Source: JAFDVL01 sp963794955 (GTDB lineage: Bacteria > Acidobacteriota > Blastocatellia > RBC074). Taken from it: 64,000 nt of DNA. Location: the NCBI GenBank assembly GCA_963794955.1, contig CAWCGF010000011.1, positions 336,673 through 400,672 on the forward strand. The letters are read 5' to 3'. Shown one piece after another: positions 9,315-18,311 of the stretch. Position numbers and translations under genes: made by a program. The notes under the pieces were generated by a model. The model had not been told where the DNA came from and did no database searches. It saw only the letters and a program-made list of their open reading frames with translations. How positions within the stretch are numbered: the first letter of the stretch is position 1; each line of letters starts with the position of its first letter.

Positions 9315-10082
9315 ATGCCAACTTCTCAAGTTACGACTTCCTCTGACAGTCTAGTGTACTCTTTCTGCCGATTATTGTGGCGTGATTTCGGCTTACGGCG
9401 TGTTCCCTACTTTCGTAGTTTATGGGCATTCTTTATTCGTCTCTGGTTGATATTGCGTAAGAATCCGGCGCAAAATCGAACTTACTTCAATCAAGTTTAT
9501 AGTAGGAAAGTAGATCCTTGGAATTATCAACTTGAGGTTCAGCAAGAGCGTTATCGTAGTGCGCTCAATTTTCTGGATGAAGCTAGGCAAGGTGGGAAGA
9601 TTGCCCGTGCGCTGGAAATCGGATGTAGTGAAGGCATATTTACCCAACTCTTAGCCGAAAATTGTGATTCCTTGTTGGCACTGGATATTTCCTCTATTGC
9701 CCTCGAGAGGGCGAAGGAAAGATGCAGTGAATTACCACAGGTGAAATTTCACGAGTGGAATTTGAGTGAAGACCCCGTGCCGGGGGTATTTGATGTAGTT
9801 ATCGTGATGGATGTGCTGGAGTATTTTTATGATCCTGCGGCCTTGCGGGCAGCCCGTGACAAAATTGTTGACACCCTTGCTCCTGGTGGCTACCTCTTAA
9901 TCACCACTTCAAGGGCGCGTGATTTTATCGAACGCTCTCGCTGGGCGCGCTGGCTTTATTTGGGAACGCATCTCCTTTCCTGTATTGCGCAACACCCTGA
10001 CCTGATTACTTGTAAAGAGGCAGAGATGGAAATTCACGCGCAGGCTCTTTTTCGCAAAAAGCCAGAGTTGCCTGCTGCGTAG
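9315..10082 (+). CDS. Class I SAM-dependent methyltransferase
   Basis: A 255-residue protein. After about 55 residues comes a stretch typical of NodS-like and sugar methyltransferases (YFNQVYSRKVDPWNY). The SAM-binding motif I is ALEIGCSEGIF near residue 99, an acidic motif II follows (LLALDISS), and VFDVVIVMDVLEYF near 157 is the post-I motif. It probably methylates a sugar or a lipid-linked intermediate of the glycan. AAGGGG lies 6 bases before the ATG. It sits between a GT4 gene and the deacetylase gene, fitting a tailoring role. The Arg/Trp-rich N-terminus could touch the membrane. Confidence 0.82.
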   Translation: MPTSQVTTSSDSLVYSFCRLLWRDFGLRRVPYFRSLWAFFIRLWLILRKNPAQNRTYFNQVYSRKVDPWNYQLEVQQERYRSALNFLDEARQGGKIARALEIGCSEGIFTQLLAENCDSLLALDISSIALERAKERCSELPQVKFHEWNLSEDPVPGVFDVVIVMDVLEYFYDPAALRAARDKIVDTLAPGGYLLITTSRARDFIERSRWARWLYLGTHLLSCIAQHPDLITCKEAEMEIHAQALFRKKPELPAA

Positions 10083-10092
10083 TTATCGCACG

Positions 10093-10890
10093 ATGCCAGC
10101 CCGTTATTTACTCCGCTTTGATGACCTTTGCCCGACCATGAACTGGGGCTTGTGGGACGAGATGGCCTCTATCCTTGAGCGGCATCATATCTGCCCACTT
10201 TTGGCTGTGGTGCCGGATAATCAAGACCCGGAATTGCGGTGCTCTCCGCCCGCGCCGAATTTTTGGGAGCGGGTACGCAGTTGGCAAGCACGTGGCTGGA
10301 ACATTGCGCTGCACGGCTTTCAGCATAAGTTTGTCACTTCCGATGCCGGGCTTGTCGGCCTGAACCGCTTCAGTGAATTTGCCGGACTCTCCGCGCCCGT
10401 GCAAAGAGAGAAACTGGAGCAAGCCCTCGCCATTTTTCAGCGAGAAGGAATTATCGCCGAAGCTTGGTCCGCCCCCGCGCATTCATTCGACCAAGTTACG
10501 TTGAATTGCCTCGCGGAATTGGGGCTACAGACGATTAGCGATGGCTTGTTTTTATCTCCCCAAACGGACTCGCAAGGCTTCTTCTGGATTCCGCAACAAC
10601 TCTCTGATTTTCGCTCATCTCCCCTTGGCGTATTTACGATTTGTTTTCACCTCAACAACTGGAATCGTACCCGCCTACAGGCTTTTGAGCAGCAAGTGAT
10701 TTCTTACCGGCATAACATCACAAGTCTTCAGGAAGTAAGAGTGGCTTACCAAAATCGAAAGCCCTGGCTGAGCGCCGTCGCCTTAACAAAATGGGGTGGC
10801 GCTGCCGTGCGAATGAAACAGCGATTGCGCCTGCGAAGTAGAATTCTTGCCACCGAACACGAAAAAGTAAGCCAGGGAATGGCACAGTGA
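10093..10890 (+). CDS. DUF2334 / polysaccharide-deacetylase-like protein
   Basis: A 265-residue protein with the layout of the NodB-like deacetylase superfamily. RYLLRFDDLCP at the N-terminus supplies the catalytic/metal-binding Asp pair, and ALHGFQHKF near residue 76 gives the metal-binding His-x3-His. A later segment (EAWSAPAHSFD) matches the third conserved block. No signal peptide is seen, so the enzyme acts in the cytoplasm, probably removing an acetyl group from a nucleotide sugar, a lipid-linked sugar or a small glycan precursor. The next GT4 gene starts inside its stop codon, so both are probably translated together. Substrate unknown. Confidence 0.8.
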   Translation: MPARYLLRFDDLCPTMNWGLWDEMASILERHHICPLLAVVPDNQDPELRCSPPAPNFWERVRSWQARGWNIALHGFQHKFVTSDAGLVGLNRFSEFAGLSAPVQREKLEQALAIFQREGIIAEAWSAPAHSFDQVTLNCLAELGLQTISDGLFLSPQTDSQGFFWIPQQLSDFRSSPLGVFTICFHLNNWNRTRLQAFEQQVISYRHNITSLQEVRVAYQNRKPWLSAVALTKWGGAAVRMKQRLRLRSRILATEHEKVSQGMAQ

Positions 10891-11999
10891 AAATCACGTT
10901 TTTGGTGCGCGCTCTCAATCTTGGCGGGGCACAAAGTCAAATGGTAGTCTTAGCCGAAGCGCTTCAGGAAAGAGGGCATCAAATCAACGTGATTGCGTTT
11001 TATGATGGTGTTCACCGGAATGCTTTATCGGGAGCTCGTATTGCCGTGCATACGCTCAATAAGCGCGGACGCTGGGACGTGATCGGTGTTTTGTGGGGGT
11101 TGATCAAGCTCGTCCGCAGTCAATCGCCAGACATTTTGTACGGGTATTTAGCGACTTGCAATCTTTTGACCAGTTTACTGTACCTCTTTATGCCCAAAGC
11201 CAAAGCTGTTTGGGGCATTCGGACTGCCAATCTCAACCTCGCCTATTATGATTGGCTCTCCCGCCTGCTTTATTTTCTGGAAATGAAACTGGCGTGGATG
11301 GCAACATTGGTAATTGCCAATTCTCAAGCTGGCTTGCGGTATGCACTTGCGCAAGGCGTGCCCGCACAAAAGATTATTGCCATCCCCAATGGGATAGACG
11401 TTAAGCGGTTTTACCCTGATGCCGCGGCACGGGAAAAAATGCGCGCGGCCTGGAAAGTGGCGGCGGATGAATTATTGATTGGAATTGTGGGTAGGATTGA
11501 TCCTATTAAAGAACATAAAGTCTTTTTGTTGGCCGCAGCCAAGCTGAGCGAGATTTATCCCCACGCTCACTTTGTCTGTGTGGGGGAAGGCGTAAATCAA
11601 AACTATCAAAAGGAGTTGCATGCGCTCACCGACAGTTTGGGGTTGCGACAACGCGTGATATGGGCAGGGGCTCAATATGATATGCTGGGTGCCTATAATG
11701 CGTTGGATCTTTTGACAAACTCCTCTTCCAGCGAAGGATTTTCGAATGTAATTGGCGAAGCAATGGCCTGTGGTGTGCCTTGCGTGGTGACAGATGTTGG
11801 GGATTCAGCCTTGCTTGTAGGCTCGACAGGGATTGTTGTTCCCGTTAATGACCCAGAGGCTTTAGTGGCTGGTTGGCGAGCTTGTTTGAATCAACATTCT
11901 GCTGAATTAGGTGTGCAAGCCCAGCAACGAATCAGTCAGAATTTTAGCGTTACCGCATTGGCGGACAGAACAGAAGCAGCATTGATGGCGATAGTATAG
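10887..11999 (+). CDS. GT4-family glycosyltransferase, type A first copy
   Basis: A 370-residue GT-B enzyme beginning with GTG in a GTGA overlap with the deacetylase gene. Features are the N-terminal glycine loop (LVRALNLGGAQSQM), NSQAGLRYA near 145, PNGIDVKRFYPD near 165, and the C-terminal donor site with SEGFSNVIGEAMACGVPC near 283. The sequence is clearly related to the gene at 20589-21719: both share an N-terminal MKITFL, an RW-D motif near 55 and a YDW-SR motif near 115. The two are probably paralogues making equivalent linkages in two glycan modules. The sugar specificity is unknown. Confidence 0.9.
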   Translation: MKITFLVRALNLGGAQSQMVVLAEALQERGHQINVIAFYDGVHRNALSGARIAVHTLNKRGRWDVIGVLWGLIKLVRSQSPDILYGYLATCNLLTSLLYLFMPKAKAVWGIRTANLNLAYYDWLSRLLYFLEMKLAWMATLVIANSQAGLRYALAQGVPAQKIIAIPNGIDVKRFYPDAAAREKMRAAWKVAADELLIGIVGRIDPIKEHKVFLLAAAKLSEIYPHAHFVCVGEGVNQNYQKELHALTDSLGLRQRVIWAGAQYDMLGAYNALDLLTNSSSSEGFSNVIGEAMACGVPCVVTDVGDSALLVGSTGIVVPVNDPEALVAGWRACLNQHSAELGVQAQQRISQNFSVTALADRTEAALMAIV

Positions 12000-12009
12000 A
12001 GAATAACTC

Positions 12010-13245
12010 ATGACAGCATTACCAAGAGTCACTAATTCTAACGCTTCTCTTTCTCTGGCACCTGAAAAAATAGGCACGTTAGTAGAAAAAACGAATCCTC
12101 GCCCTATTCGCCTCACTCACCTTATTACCGGCCTTGATTTAGGCGGCGCGGAAATGATGCTTTACAAGGTCTTGCTACAAATGAACCGCGACGCCTTCCA
12201 GGCCGAAGTGATTTCCATGCGGGATATGGGCACGTTAGGAGAAAAGATTGCTAGGCTGGGAATCCCCGTGCGTACGTTGAATATGCGACGTGGTATCCCA
12301 GACCCTCGTGCTTTATGGCGGCTCGTCAGCATCTTGAAACGTCAACAACCGGATTTGATCCAATCCTGGATGTACCACGCAAATCTGATGGGGGGGATTG
12401 CCGCGAAGCTGGCCGGAGATATTCCCATTATTTGGGGTATCCATCACAGTAACTTTGATCCCAAGAAAAGCAAGCGCAGAACCGTCTGGACCATGAAAGC
12501 CGGAGCCTTGCTGTCCAGCCTTGTGCCGCGCGAAATCATCTGTTGCGGCGAAGTTCCTAAGCGCGTTCATATTGACATGGGCTACGACGCCAAGAAGACG
12601 GTAGTAATACCGAATGGCTTCGATTTGACGCGCTTTCATCCTGACTCGTCAGCGCGCGTCCTTGTCCGCCAGGAGCTGCAGATTCCTGCTAACGCTCCAC
12701 TGATAGGGTTGATTGCCCGGTTCCATCCGAAAAAAGATCATCGCACTTTTATCGAGGCCGCTGAAATTCTGCTGCGGACAAACCGGGATGCCTATTTTGT
12801 GTTGTGTGGCGCTGGTATCAGCAGAGAAAACGAAGAGTTATTAGGCTGGATCAAAGACGCTGGCATCGGCGATCATTGTCGGTTGCTGGGTGTGCGCGAA
12901 GATATGCCACGGTTGACCGCGGCATTAGACATCGCCTCTTCCACCTCTTCTTATGGCGAAGGGTTTCCGATTGTCTTAGGCGAAGCCATGGCTTGTGGCG
13001 TTCCTTGTGTTGTGACAGATGTGGGAGACTCGGCACATTTGGTTGGAACCACCGGCGTAGTTATCGCTCCGAATCGCCCCTTTGAATTATCGCAAGCCTG
13101 GCAACATCTGCTGCAATTGGACACTGAGACCAAGTTACGTTTAGCTAGAGATGCCCGGTACCGGATTGCCGATAACTTTAGCTTACCAGCTATTGTCAGC
13201 AGATATGAACAAGTCTATGAGCAAGTTGTCGAAACACGTGTGTAG
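12010..13245 (+). CDS. GT4-family glycosyltransferase, type B first copy
   Basis: A 411-residue GT-B enzyme with an N-terminal extension of about 35 residues before the first strand. The signature GLDLGGAEMMLYK near 45 and WMYHANLMGG near 120 are shared with the broken gene at 23209-24392, so these two are paralogues. The C-terminal half has IPNGFDLTRFHPD, a GLIARFHPKKDH donor site and GEGFPIVLGEAMACG for the EX7E region. It follows the type A gene by 10 bases and precedes rmlC, so it may use dTDP-rhamnose or a related deoxysugar; that is inferred from position only. Confidence 0.9.
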   Translation: MTALPRVTNSNASLSLAPEKIGTLVEKTNPRPIRLTHLITGLDLGGAEMMLYKVLLQMNRDAFQAEVISMRDMGTLGEKIARLGIPVRTLNMRRGIPDPRALWRLVSILKRQQPDLIQSWMYHANLMGGIAAKLAGDIPIIWGIHHSNFDPKKSKRRTVWTMKAGALLSSLVPREIICCGEVPKRVHIDMGYDAKKTVVIPNGFDLTRFHPDSSARVLVRQELQIPANAPLIGLIARFHPKKDHRTFIEAAEILLRTNRDAYFVLCGAGISRENEELLGWIKDAGIGDHCRLLGVREDMPRLTAALDIASSTSSYGEGFPIVLGEAMACGVPCVVTDVGDSAHLVGTTGVVIAPNRPFELSQAWQHLLQLDTETKLRLARDARYRIADNFSLPAIVSRYEQVYEQVVETRV

Positions 13246-13268
13246 CTTACCCTGAGAGAGTTTCTTAC

Positions 13269-13829
13269 GTGAGTAACATTATTACCCTTCACCCCACCAG
13301 CATCGCCGACGTTTTTTTGCTTGATTCACCGGTTTATCTCGATGAGCGTGGAATGTTTCTGGAAACTTACCAACAAGCAAAGCTGGCTGAGCTTGGTATC
13401 ACTTCTCCTTTTGTCCAGGATAATCATTCAGGCTCATATCGGGGAGTCTTACGCGGATTGCATTATCAAATTCGTCAGCCGCAAGGGAAGTTGGTCCGTG
13501 TGATCAGTGGGGAAGTCTATGATGTTGCCGTGGACTTACGCCGCCATTCTGTAACTTTCGGACAATGGGTGGGCACCACTCTTTCCACGCAAAATCGGCA
13601 GCAACTTTGGATTCCACCAGGCTTCGCGCATGGCTTTTATGTTTTGAGTGAATGGGCTGAAGTACTGTACAAAACCACGGATTATTATGCTCCGCAATGG
13701 GAGCGCACCTTATTGTGGAATGATCCGCAACTGGGGATTGATTGGCCGTTGCTTGTGGCACACCCATTAATTGTTTCCCCTAAAGATGCAACAGGGCAGT
13801 TGCTGAGCAGAGCGGAGCTTTTTGAGTAA
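13269..13829 (+). CDS. rfbC: dTDP-4-dehydrorhamnose 3,5-epimerase
   Basis: A cupin-fold enzyme of 186 residues, the usual length, that epimerises C3 and C5 of dTDP-4-keto-6-deoxyglucose in the dTDP-L-rhamnose pathway. Seen motifs are YLDERGMFLETYQ near the start, GVLRGLHYQ near 60 with the catalytic His, and IPPGFAHGFYVLSE near 115. It begins with GTG. It is followed, with only a few bases between, by the dehydratase and the thymidylyltransferase genes. The last step, RmlD reductase, is missing from the window. Confidence 0.95.
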   Translation: MSNIITLHPTSIADVFLLDSPVYLDERGMFLETYQQAKLAELGITSPFVQDNHSGSYRGVLRGLHYQIRQPQGKLVRVISGEVYDVAVDLRRHSVTFGQWVGTTLSTQNRQQLWIPPGFAHGFYVLSEWAEVLYKTTDYYAPQWERTLLWNDPQLGIDWPLLVAHPLIVSPKDATGQLLSRAELFE

Positions 13830-13833
13830 GAGC

Positions 13834-14919
13834 ATGCAAAACGTCTTGGTTACCGGCGGAGCAGGTTTTATCGGCTCCAATTTTATTCGCTACATGTTGC
13901 AGGCGGAAACGCCGATGCTGATCGTCAATCTTGATGCTCTGACCTATGCAGGCAGTCTCGATAATTTGACTGATGTGACGACCGATGCTCGCTATACGTT
14001 TGTGCATGGCAATATTGGCGACAGAGCCTTAGTTATTAATCTTCTCCGCCAACAGCGCATTGACACAGTTGTCCACTTCGCCGCAGAATCGCATGTAGAT
14101 CGTTCCATAAGCAACCCTCATCAGTTCATCGAAACCAATGTCGTTGGCACTTTGAGCTTGCTCGCAGCTTGCCAACAGGTATGGCTAGAAGAAAAGGCGT
14201 TGCCTTTGTCTGAGGTCCGCTTTCATCATGTTTCTACCGATGAAGTTTATGGCACCTTGAACCCCGCTGATCCTGCGTTTTCTGAAATCACGCCCTACGC
14301 GCCTAACTCACCTTACGCCGCCTCTAAAGCCTCAAGTGATCATCTAGTCAGGGCCTATTACCACACGTATGGTTTGCCAGTGACGATCACGAATTGCTCG
14401 AATAATTATGGGCCATATCAATTCCCAGAAAAGCTGATTCCCTTGATGATTATGAACGGCCTAACCGGTCGTCCCCTGCCCGTTTATGGCGATGGGCAAC
14501 AAATCAGAGATTGGCTATACGTGATTGATCATTGCGAAGCTATTAAGTTGGTTCTCACGCATGGAAGAGTCGGCGAAACATATAATATCGGTGGTAATAA
14601 CCAACCTGCAAATTTGGAAATTGTGCAGTTACTCTGTGCGTTGTTAGATGAATTAGCTCCTGATTCCGCCTTTTATCCACACCAATCGCTGATTCGTTTT
14701 GTGGCTGATCGCCCAGGGCACGACCGCCGTTACGCGATTGACCTGACAAAAATCCGTACTGAATTAGGCTGGGAACCGCGTGCCTCGCTGCTGTCTGGTT
14801 TGCGCCAAACCGTTGCCTGGTATCTCGCTAATTCGGAGTGGATTGCCAACATCAGCCAGCAGAAAACCTACCAACAATGGCTGCAAAATAATTATCAGCA
14901 ACGAGGAGCGCAAAAGTGA
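13834..14919 (+). CDS. rfbB: dTDP-glucose 4,6-dehydratase
   Basis: Extended short-chain dehydrogenase of 361 residues that converts dTDP-glucose to dTDP-4-keto-6-deoxyglucose using bound NAD. The Rossmann motif GGAGFIGSNF is at the N-terminus, HVSTDEVYG near residue 130 carries the catalytic Asp-Glu pair, and YAASKASSDHLV near 160 gives the YxxxK dyad. The ATG at 13834 was chosen over the TTG at 13822 because it puts the Rossmann strand at the usual distance from the N-terminus. The end overlaps the GTG start of the thymidylyltransferase gene (GTGA), so the three rml genes are translationally coupled. Confidence 0.95.
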   Translation: MQNVLVTGGAGFIGSNFIRYMLQAETPMLIVNLDALTYAGSLDNLTDVTTDARYTFVHGNIGDRALVINLLRQQRIDTVVHFAAESHVDRSISNPHQFIETNVVGTLSLLAACQQVWLEEKALPLSEVRFHHVSTDEVYGTLNPADPAFSEITPYAPNSPYAASKASSDHLVRAYYHTYGLPVTITNCSNNYGPYQFPEKLIPLMIMNGLTGRPLPVYGDGQQIRDWLYVIDHCEAIKLVLTHGRVGETYNIGGNNQPANLEIVQLLCALLDELAPDSAFYPHQSLIRFVADRPGHDRRYAIDLTKIRTELGWEPRASLLSGLRQTVAWYLANSEWIANISQQKTYQQWLQNNYQQRGAQK

Positions 14920-15782
14920 AAGGCATTATTCTCGCGGGGGGCAAAGGGACGCGCTTACATCCGTTGACGCTGGCCATCAGCAAGCAACTCTTGCCTGTTT
15001 ACAACAAGCCCATGATTTACTATCCCCTGTCAATGTTGATGTTAGCGGGGATCAAAGACATTTTAGTTATCAGTACACCAGAAGATGTTCCTGCTTTTGA
15101 GAAGTTACTGCGGGATGGTAGTCAATGGGGAATTCGCTTTAGTTATGCCACACAAAGCGACCCTCGCGGTTTAGCCGATGCCTTTTTAGTCGGTGCCGAA
15201 TTTGTGGAGAACAGTCCGGTTTGCCTGATTTTAGGCGACAATATTTTCTTCGGTCATGGCTTACCGGAGAAGCTGGCAAAGGCTGCGAACTTATCTGAAG
15301 GGGCACTGGTTTTTGCCTATCCAGTCAAAGACCCGGAACGATATGGCGTGATCGAATTTGACGCGCAAGGACAGGCATTAAATATCGAGGAGAAGCCTAA
15401 ACAACCACGCTCCAATTTCGCGGTTCCCGGCATCTATTTTTATGATGGTACAGTCGTCGAGAAAGCTCGTAGCCTCAAGCCGTCAGCGCGTGGCGAAATC
15501 GAAATTACGGATCTGAACAAGCTCTATTTGGCAGAAAAACAATTGCGCGTAGAACAAATGGGACGCGGTGTTGCCTGGCTGGATGCCGGTACGCACGAAT
15601 CGTTGATGCAGGCGGCTAGTTTTGTACAAGCGGTGGAAGACCGCCAGGGAATGATGATTTCTTGCCCAGAGGAAATCGCTTATCGCTTAGAACTGGTCAG
15701 TCAAGATCAATTAAAAAGCCTGGCAGATAGTCTTAGTAATACCAGTTATGCCAAATACCTGCTTGAACTATCGAAACACTGA
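14916..15782 (+). CDS. rfbA: Glucose-1-phosphate thymidylyltransferase
   Basis: A 288-residue nucleotidyltransferase that makes dTDP-glucose from dTTP and glucose-1-phosphate, the first step of the deoxysugar pathway. The signature is ILAGGKGTRLHPLT at the N-terminus; LGDNIFFGHG near residue 108 binds metal, and VEQMGRGVAWLDAGTH near 215 is also conserved. The length is normal for RmlA. It starts with GTG inside the stop of rfbB. The gene order here is C-B-A. The following flippase gene begins 10 bases downstream. Confidence 0.95.
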   Translation: MKGIILAGGKGTRLHPLTLAISKQLLPVYNKPMIYYPLSMLMLAGIKDILVISTPEDVPAFEKLLRDGSQWGIRFSYATQSDPRGLADAFLVGAEFVENSPVCLILGDNIFFGHGLPEKLAKAANLSEGALVFAYPVKDPERYGVIEFDAQGQALNIEEKPKQPRSNFAVPGIYFYDGTVVEKARSLKPSARGEIEITDLNKLYLAEKQLRVEQMGRGVAWLDAGTHESLMQAASFVQAVEDRQGMMISCPEEIAYRLELVSQDQLKSLADSLSNTSYAKYLLELSKH

Positions 15783-15792
15783 GTAAAAACAG

Positions 15793-17184
15793 TTGATATA
15801 CCAAGGTTCCCTCCGCAACTCTGTACGGTTACTTAAAACATCTTGGCAAACTTGGTCAGATGCCTCAATCAATCGCAAAATTGTAAGCGGCTCATTGGCT
15901 TTTAGTTTCCTAACATTAGGCGTTAAAATTCTAGGCGCACTTAAGGAGGCAATATCAGCAGCCTACTTTGGACTTGGCGATGATCTTGACGCATTTAATG
16001 TGGCATTTACGATCGCTTCATTTGTGATTTTTGTTATAGGAGGAGCTTTTCAAACAGCAATTCTTCCTGTTTACCTAGAAACCAAGAAAGAGGTTAGTCG
16101 TGAGGCTGTTCAACTTTTTCTTTCATTGACTATCACAGTTTGCTTATTAATTCTAATTATTACTACAAGCGTGCTGTGGGTAACCTTGCCATACTTATTA
16201 CCACTCATTGTTTCTGGCTTCAGCAAAGAAAAATTAGAACTTACTAGATGGTTACTCTATGAACTCTTCCCTTTGATTGCTTTAGGAGGCGTATCGTTAA
16301 CTTTATCATCTATTCTTAATGCAGAGGAAGGTTTTAAGATCACTGCACTGACACCAGGGTTAACCTCGATTAGTTTGATTGTAGCGATTTTCCTTTTAGC
16401 TGGGAAACTTAGGGTACATGCACTGTCAATAGGTTTAATCGTGGGAGTAGTGGTAGAGTTAATATTTTTGATGGCAGCATTACGCCGTAGAAATCTCAAG
16501 TTATCTTTTAAAGTAGGTTGGCAGAATAATAGGACGAAACAAGTGATAATAAATGCGCTGCCTATAGTAGTTGCTATTGCCTTATCAGGATTAATGCCAA
16601 TTGTGGATCAAAGTTATGCTGCAAAGCTAAACTCCGGAGATATTGCCGCATTGGGGTTTGGGAATCGAATTATCAGCCTTGTCCTAACGCTATTTGCTAC
16701 TGCAGTTGTGACTATTGTCTTTCCCCATTTTTCAAAACTAGCCATAGAGAAAGATTGGGAAAAGTTGAGACAAGTTTTTTATACAAATATTTATAAATTT
16801 ATCTTACCCGTTACAGTTTTATCTGGTTTACTGATTATTATCTTTTCCGAGCTATTTACCCGGCTGTTTTTTCAGCGAGGAGCATTCACACCACAAGATA
16901 CTAAATTAGTTGCCAGTATCCAAATGATCTATGCTTTACAGATTCCAGGAAATGTTATTTTTCTAGTGGGCTTTCGCTTACTCAGCGCGATTCAAGCTAA
17001 TAAAATTATCATTATTGGCGCATTAATAAATTTGATAAATACGATCTGGCTTAATTACTACTTGTCAAATGCTTTCGGCGTAAAAGGCATTGCCCTTACA
17101 ACCAGCATAGTTTATGTGTTGGCAATGATATTTACTCTTACATCAATAAGCCTAGAGATGAAAAAGCGTGCCAGAAGCTCTTAA
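15793..17184 (+). CDS. MurJ/MviN-family lipid-linked glycan flippase (second copy)
   Basis: A 463-residue polytopic MOP-superfamily protein. Its N-terminus repeats the pattern of the first flippase: SINRKIVSG, then KEAISAAYFGLGDDLDAFNV. No ATG exists near the N-terminus; a TTG at 15793 is the only reasonable start, with weak ribosome-binding sequence. Base composition is markedly AT-rich compared with the rml genes just before it, and codons ending in A/T dominate, which points to a separate origin. A second flippase beside a second polymerase candidate and a second GT4 pair suggests a second glycan made by the locus. Confidence 0.78.
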   Translation: MIYQGSLRNSVRLLKTSWQTWSDASINRKIVSGSLAFSFLTLGVKILGALKEAISAAYFGLGDDLDAFNVAFTIASFVIFVIGGAFQTAILPVYLETKKEVSREAVQLFLSLTITVCLLILIITTSVLWVTLPYLLPLIVSGFSKEKLELTRWLLYELFPLIALGGVSLTLSSILNAEEGFKITALTPGLTSISLIVAIFLLAGKLRVHALSIGLIVGVVVELIFLMAALRRRNLKLSFKVGWQNNRTKQVIINALPIVVAIALSGLMPIVDQSYAAKLNSGDIAALGFGNRIISLVLTLFATAVVTIVFPHFSKLAIEKDWEKLRQVFYTNIYKFILPVTVLSGLLIIIFSELFTRLFFQRGAFTPQDTKLVASIQMIYALQIPGNVIFLVGFRLLSAIQANKIIIIGALINLINTIWLNYYLSNAFGVKGIALTTSIVYVLAMIFTLTSISLEMKKRARSS

Positions 17185-17240
17185 AAGTAAGTTGTTTATT
17201 TAAGTTTAAGTAATAAACCAATTAGCACCTAAAGATAATT

Positions 17241-17933
17241 ATGGATCAAAAATTTATATGGGATTATTATCAGGGTGACGGAGAAGATCGCTTTCAAGAC
17301 TCTGCCCCACGCTTAGAATATTTAGTTAAAATTGCCCACAAGCTAAAAACTGGAAAAGAAAATCGGGCCATATTAAATATAGGAGTAGGGAATGGGTGTC
17401 TTGAAAGATTCGCCTTACTGCGAGGATTTACGACTTTTTCTTTAGACCCAAGTGAAGTGGCCATACAGAAAGTCCAAAAGTATGGCGGACAAGGGAAAGT
17501 AGGCAGCATAGAGTCTATTCCCTATGAAAATGGAGCCTTCGATTTCATCTTTTGTTCTGAAGTACTTGAGCATCTAACTGAAACCTCGATGAAAAGTGCA
17601 ATGAGCGAGATGAAGCGTATACTAAAAACGGATGGCTATTTAATAGGCACGGTTCCTTTTAATGAATCATTAGAAGCTAATATTGTGGTTTGCCCAGATT
17701 GTAGCAATAGGTTTCATCGCTGGGGACACGAACAAACTTTTAATAAAGCTTCTTTGGAAATGCTTTTACAAGAATCAGGGTTTAGGATTACTCGCCTAGA
17801 AACTCGCGCCTTTCCAGTTCTTACGGGTAAAAACTTTGTACGAAAATTCATCTCTTTGGGAAGATATATTTTAGGAAGATGGGGATTTGAATCTGCTTCT
17901 CCTAACTTATTCTTCATCGCAAGTAAATCCTAA
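17241..17933 (+). CDS. Class I SAM-dependent methyltransferase (AT-rich)
   Basis: A 230-residue protein of the Methyltransf_11 type. Motif I is unusual: ILNIGVGNGCLERF near residue 45 has Asn-Ile-Gly in place of the common Asp-x-Gly. The post-I motif is FDFIFCSEVLEHL near 96. A later Cys pair (VVCPDCSNRFHRWGHEQTF, near 152) looks like the zinc-knuckle-containing methyltransferases of polysaccharide loci. The region is AT-rich like the flippase before it. The next complete element downstream is the insertion sequence, which separates this gene from a second methyltransferase. Confidence 0.8.
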   Translation: MDQKFIWDYYQGDGEDRFQDSAPRLEYLVKIAHKLKTGKENRAILNIGVGNGCLERFALLRGFTTFSLDPSEVAIQKVQKYGGQGKVGSIESIPYENGAFDFIFCSEVLEHLTETSMKSAMSEMKRILKTDGYLIGTVPFNESLEANIVVCPDCSNRFHRWGHEQTFNKASLEMLLQESGFRITRLETRAFPVLTGKNFVRKFISLGRYILGRWGFESASPNLFFIASKS

Positions 17934-18311
17934 AATCTGTAATTAACCTTAAGGTCGAAAAATGTGGGCTCAGTTTGGCTTTTAAAATGACTTTTCCCCA
18001 AGCTGTTTTGTTGGCAGAATCCTTAAAATACAGCGTGAAAGTTCACGACATGGTCTGAGAAGATTTACATTGATATAGATGCAATGCGTAGCTTTTGCAT
18101 CCTTCAAGCTGAAAGAGAGAGCTTACTAATAAACTGGACATTGGCGAAAACAGGCGGCTCAAACCCGCGTGTTTAGCGGCCTGTTTTGCAAAAGTTGACA
18201 AGGTATCCGAATCCGTGGCGGCGCGGAACTCCACCGTGTACTTTGCGCATCGGGCGTTCCTGAGTAGGCTGTCTTTTGACAATCTACTTTGTTCCAACAG
18301 GAGGACGCCCG

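Noticed and set aside
18276..18311. TTG at 18276 as the transposase start
   Set aside because: ATG 18312 has a perfect AGGAGG 7 bases before it; the TTG has none.
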